Of a stretch of DNA of 64,000 nucleotides, positions 60,901 through 64,000 are shown one piece after another; the stretch's first letter is position 1, and every line of letters begins with the position of its first letter. A program made the translations under genes and the position numbers. This DNA comes from Agroathelia rolfsii. Taxonomy: Eukaryota > Basidiomycota > Agaricomycetes > Amylocorticiales > Amylocorticiaceae. The stretch lies in contig JABRWF010000004.1 of the NCBI GenBank assembly GCA_018343915.1, forward strand, positions 2,294,001-2,358,000, read 5' to 3'. Under the pieces are notes generated by a model. That model was given only the letters and a program-made list of their open reading frames with translations. It made no database searches and was not told where the DNA came from.

Positions 60901-63900
60901 TAAGGATTGGGTTAAACCTATGGTTAGTATCTAATTATCTTCTAAATAAATCAAGCTTCTTATTGCAATAACCGAGATAGGATGGCTACGAGAAGTTAAA
61001 ACGATTTGTCTCTGATGCTCTACGTTTTGTCGATAGCGTTGCCCCCGTCCTCCGACAGAGCACCCCACATCTTTATCTGTCTGCTCTTACATTCATACCT
61101 AGAGACTCTCCCCTCTCTAAAGTATACTTGCCGGCATTTTCCCGGTCTCTTCATATAAAAGACAGCGATCACATCCAATGGCCTCAAATACTACTTGATA
61201 TTGTGACACCGTCGGATATCCTGACAATTGCTTTATCTCCTGATGGAAAATGCTTTGCCTCAGGATCAGATGACGGCACATGGTCCACTTGGGACAGAGA
61301 TACAGGGAATCCGATTATTGGTCCGATTAGAGCTCACACCGATGGCGATGCCAATGCTATTGAGTCTATCGCATTCTCTCCCGATGGGAGGTATATAGCT
61401 ACAGGTTCGCAAGACAATTTAGTGAAGATGTGGGATGTAAAGACCGGCGAGAAAATCTTGAGTGCCCCACTTTCTGGACATGGTGATACTGTTTCTTCTG
61501 TCGCGTTCTCGCCGGATGGTATGCACATCGTGACGGGTTCATACGACCAAACCATCCGCATTTGGGACTGGACAATGGAAAAGTGCATCGCTACTCTCTC
61601 CGAAGATAACGATAGCGGCATTCTTTCTATTGCAATCTCTCCTAATGGAAAGTATATTGCATCAGGCTCGCAAAATCAAAAAATCATTGTATGGGACATC
61701 GAGACAGAAAGTATTGCAGTAGGCCCGTTCAAAGGTCACGAAAGTGCTATCAATACTGTCTCCTTCTCTCCGGACGGAAAACGCCTTGTTTCGGGGTCAG
61801 ATGATAATACAGTTGCATTATGGGACGTTATGACGGGGAAACGCGTCCTTGGTCCGCTTTCTGGCCATACAGACCTTGTCTTTTGCGTTGGTTTCTCTCC
61901 CAACGGTCACTGGATCGTTTCAGGCTCAAGAGATTCATCTGTGAGAGTCTGGGATGTAGATACTGGTGAATTAGTTGCTAGACCGCTTCTAGGGCACACT
62001 AACACCGTTTATTCCGTTGTCTTCTCTTGGGATGGCAAATATGTTGCTTCGGGAGCGGCAGATGGGACCATTAAAGTCTGGGGCATAGAAGCAGAGAAAT
62101 ATAAACTCCAATCATTCGATGCTCATACGCAAGCAGTATCCTCCGTTGCATATTCACGGTCTGGAGAATTCCTTGTCACTGGCTCATGGGACTGGACCTT
62201 ACGTCTCTGGAAGCCAACCATTGATATGCCTATACCTATAGGGGAGCCATTCCGCGGCCACACCAGCGAAATTTTTTCATGCGCTTTTTCGCCTGATGGC
62301 GAAAGTATCGTCTCGGGCTCAAATGACAATACGGTCAGGATATGGAACCTTAAAACTAGAGAGCATAAAACGACGCACTCTGATGCTCATATTAATACTG
62401 TTCACTGCCTTGCTTCTTCTCCCGATGGCAAATACATCGTTTCTGGCTCCTGGGATAAAACAATCAAAATCTGGGACATAAAGACATTAAAACCTATAGC
62501 TGGGCCTTTTATCGGCCATACAGGAACGATCACCGGTGTTTCATTTTCACCGGATGGAGAACGGGTCGTATCCTGCTCCAGCGACAACTCGATTAGAATG
62601 TGGGACGCGAAGACTATACAACTCGCTGTTGAACCCTTTATTGGCCATACCAGTCTCATTAGCGCTATTGTCTTCTCTCCTGATGGCAAACTTGTAATAT
62701 CGGCCTCCTTCGACAAGACCATCAGGATGTGGGATGCAATTACAGGCAATCTAGCAAAAGAGCCAATTAAGGGTCATTCTGAAGCAATAAACTGTCTTGC
62801 AATTTCCTACGATGGAAAGCTCATGGTCTCCGGTTCGGACGATACGACTTTGAGAGTTTGGGATGTTAAGACCGGGAATTTTGTGGTGCTATTATCTGGG
62901 CATAATATGGCCGTCCAGGCTGTTGCTTTCTCTCCTAATGGGCGTTATATTTCATCAGGCTCCGATGATGAGACGTTAAGACTCTGGGACCCACAAAGTG
63001 GTGATAATGTTTTCAAGCCATTCCATGGCCACGATGCCTCAGTGTTTTCTATTGCGTTTTCTCCAAATAGTCAGCGTGTTGTATCTAGCTCTGAGGAAGG
63101 GGAAATCATAGTCTGGGAAGTACAGACGGGTGATATCGTGCATAAGATAGATGGTCATAATGAAGCTATCTATTCCATTATCTTTTCCACAGATGGGCAG
63201 TACATTATATCCGGCTCTGAGGATTGCTCGTTAAAGATCTGGAATATAAATACAGGCAAACTCATGAAGGAGACAGCGACTACACATAAGGACACGGTTA
63301 ATTCTGTCGCATTTTCGCCGGATGGTACTCTTATTGCTTCAGGCTCTTCAGACGAATCAGTGAGACTTTGGGGCGCGCAAACAGGCGAACTCATTGGTGA
63401 ACCACTCCTTGGCCACACAGACTATGTGAACTCCATCGCATTTTCCCCTAATGGCCGGTATATTGCGTCCGGCTCTGGTGACGGGACAGTAAGGGTTTGG
63501 AATGTCAAAACTCACGAGATTATCGCGAAGCTCTCGCACTGGGATGCAGATACAGACAAGAACTCGGATGCAGAATCAGACGCAGATTCGAAGGAAGGCT
63601 GGAAAACAGAGTCGGATGCTAGCGCAGACTCAGATGAAAACTCGAAAGCACACTCGGGCGATGACTCGGATGATAGCTCGGGTAATCAATCACCGGTGGT
63701 TCGTTGTGTTGCATATTCTCCAAACGGCCAATATATTATCTCTGGCTTGAATAACGGCACTCTAAAGCTATGGGATACTAAGACATGGAATAAAAGATCT
63801 ACGCCTGGACAATTCCATGGTCATACTGGTGCTGTTTTGTCTGTTCAGTTTTCTTCTAATGGAAAATGCATTATATCCGCTTCTAAAGACAAGACAATCA

Positions 63901-64000
63901 GGATCTGGGATGTAGAGAGCGGTGAATGCATAGCTGGTCCCTTCTATGGTCATAACGAAGAAGTTCTTGCTATTGCACCCTCACCGGATGGAAGGCAGTT
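57935..64000 (+). CDS. C2-NACHT-WD40 STAND protein (NLR-like), partial at 3' end
   Basis: Large signal-transduction ATPase of the fungal NLR-like class. A short first exon (57935-57962, MSGAILEIS) leads into a C2-like domain (IPPGKFYLMITVDGRTKQTS...SSWSDRFSL). A helical region follows (MKAAIAADNLWGPLLQYFDEF, AMAWAVISQPLK). The NACHT domain, in one exon at about 59405-60918, has Walker A GIAGCGKST near 59560-59590, Walker B VLIIIDALDES, and FLITSRPEPDI. After an intron, at least 20 WD40 repeats run from about 61185 to the window edge, the last cut at SPDGRQ. An acidic Asp/Ser-rich insert separates repeats 18 and 19. In fungi such proteins sense non-self and may trigger programmed cell death; that role is by family only. 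Confidence 0.92.
63536..63690 (+). repeat. Acidic Asp/Ser repeat insert between WD repeats 18 and 19
   Basis: In-frame tract of degenerate GA(T/C)-(T/A)CG hexamers coding for repeated S-D, D-S and D-A dipeptides (for example SDAESDADS and SDASADSDENS). It replaces the normal 1-3 residue linker between blades with about 50 acidic residues. The DNA itself is repetitive, consistent with slippage expansion. Confidence 0.85.

Noticed and set aside
62402..62749. Minus-strand open frames across the WD40 region (several, 60-115 codons)
   Set aside because: They repeat with WD40 periodicity and are mirror images of the SPDGxxxxSGS codons; not genes.

Overview
The window looks like nuclear DNA of a filamentous basidiomycete, probably an Agaricomycete. 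The grounds are dense short spliceosomal introns (about 50-75 nt) in nearly every gene, closely packed genes on both strands, and a gene set that includes a fungal sulfite reductase beta subunit, Arp9, lanosterol synthase, clustered CorA-like transporters and a NACHT-WD40 STAND protein. I did not try to assign a genus. Exon coordinates were worked out by hand; for the genes where I give a protein length, except the membrane-protein estimates marked 'about', the exon lengths sum to whole codons.

Layout. 0.1-8 kb holds housekeeping genes: sulfite reductase beta (minus), an intron-bearing tRNA-Arg(ACG), ribosomal protein eL30, and the chromatin-remodelling actin-related protein Arp9. 8.4-20.5 kb holds lanosterol synthase (ERG7) followed by three tandem, convergent old-yellow-enzyme paralogues. 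OYE2 and OYE3 each carry a decayed scrap of the ERG7 3' end beside them, which shows that the duplicated unit was 'ERG7 tail + OYE'. About 2 kb between OYE2 and OYE3 holds non-autonomous transposon-like elements. 21.5-32 kb holds a Thp3/LENG8-like SAC3-domain protein, tRNA-splicing endonuclease Sen2, a C2H2 zinc-finger protein, a DUF676-type lipase and an ArsB/CitMHS-type transporter. 33-42.6 kb holds three tandem CorA-family metal-transporter paralogues that share a 23-nt microexon and a CCAAT-containing upstream element. 43.6-55.4 kb holds a RING-PH-VWA protein built like the Ste5/Far1 mating scaffolds, then Mpv17/PMP22, Vti1 SNARE, Lunapark and a multi-pass membrane protein. 55.8-57 kb holds a SAM-dependent methyltransferase with a doubtful reading frame. 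57.9 kb to the right edge holds a C2-NACHT-WD40 NLR-like gene that runs out of the window after about 20 WD repeats.

No operon-like logic is expected. The clearest functional link is that the window holds both a split tRNA and the catalytic subunit (Sen2) of the enzyme that removes such introns. The most informative structural features are the two tandem gene families (OYE and CorA), conserved microexons of 7, 10 and 23 nt, a likely gene-conversion tract between OYE2 and OYE3, and the NLR with an acidic Asp/Ser insert between WD repeats. I found no wholly novel system; the best candidates for new biology are listed in the findings.
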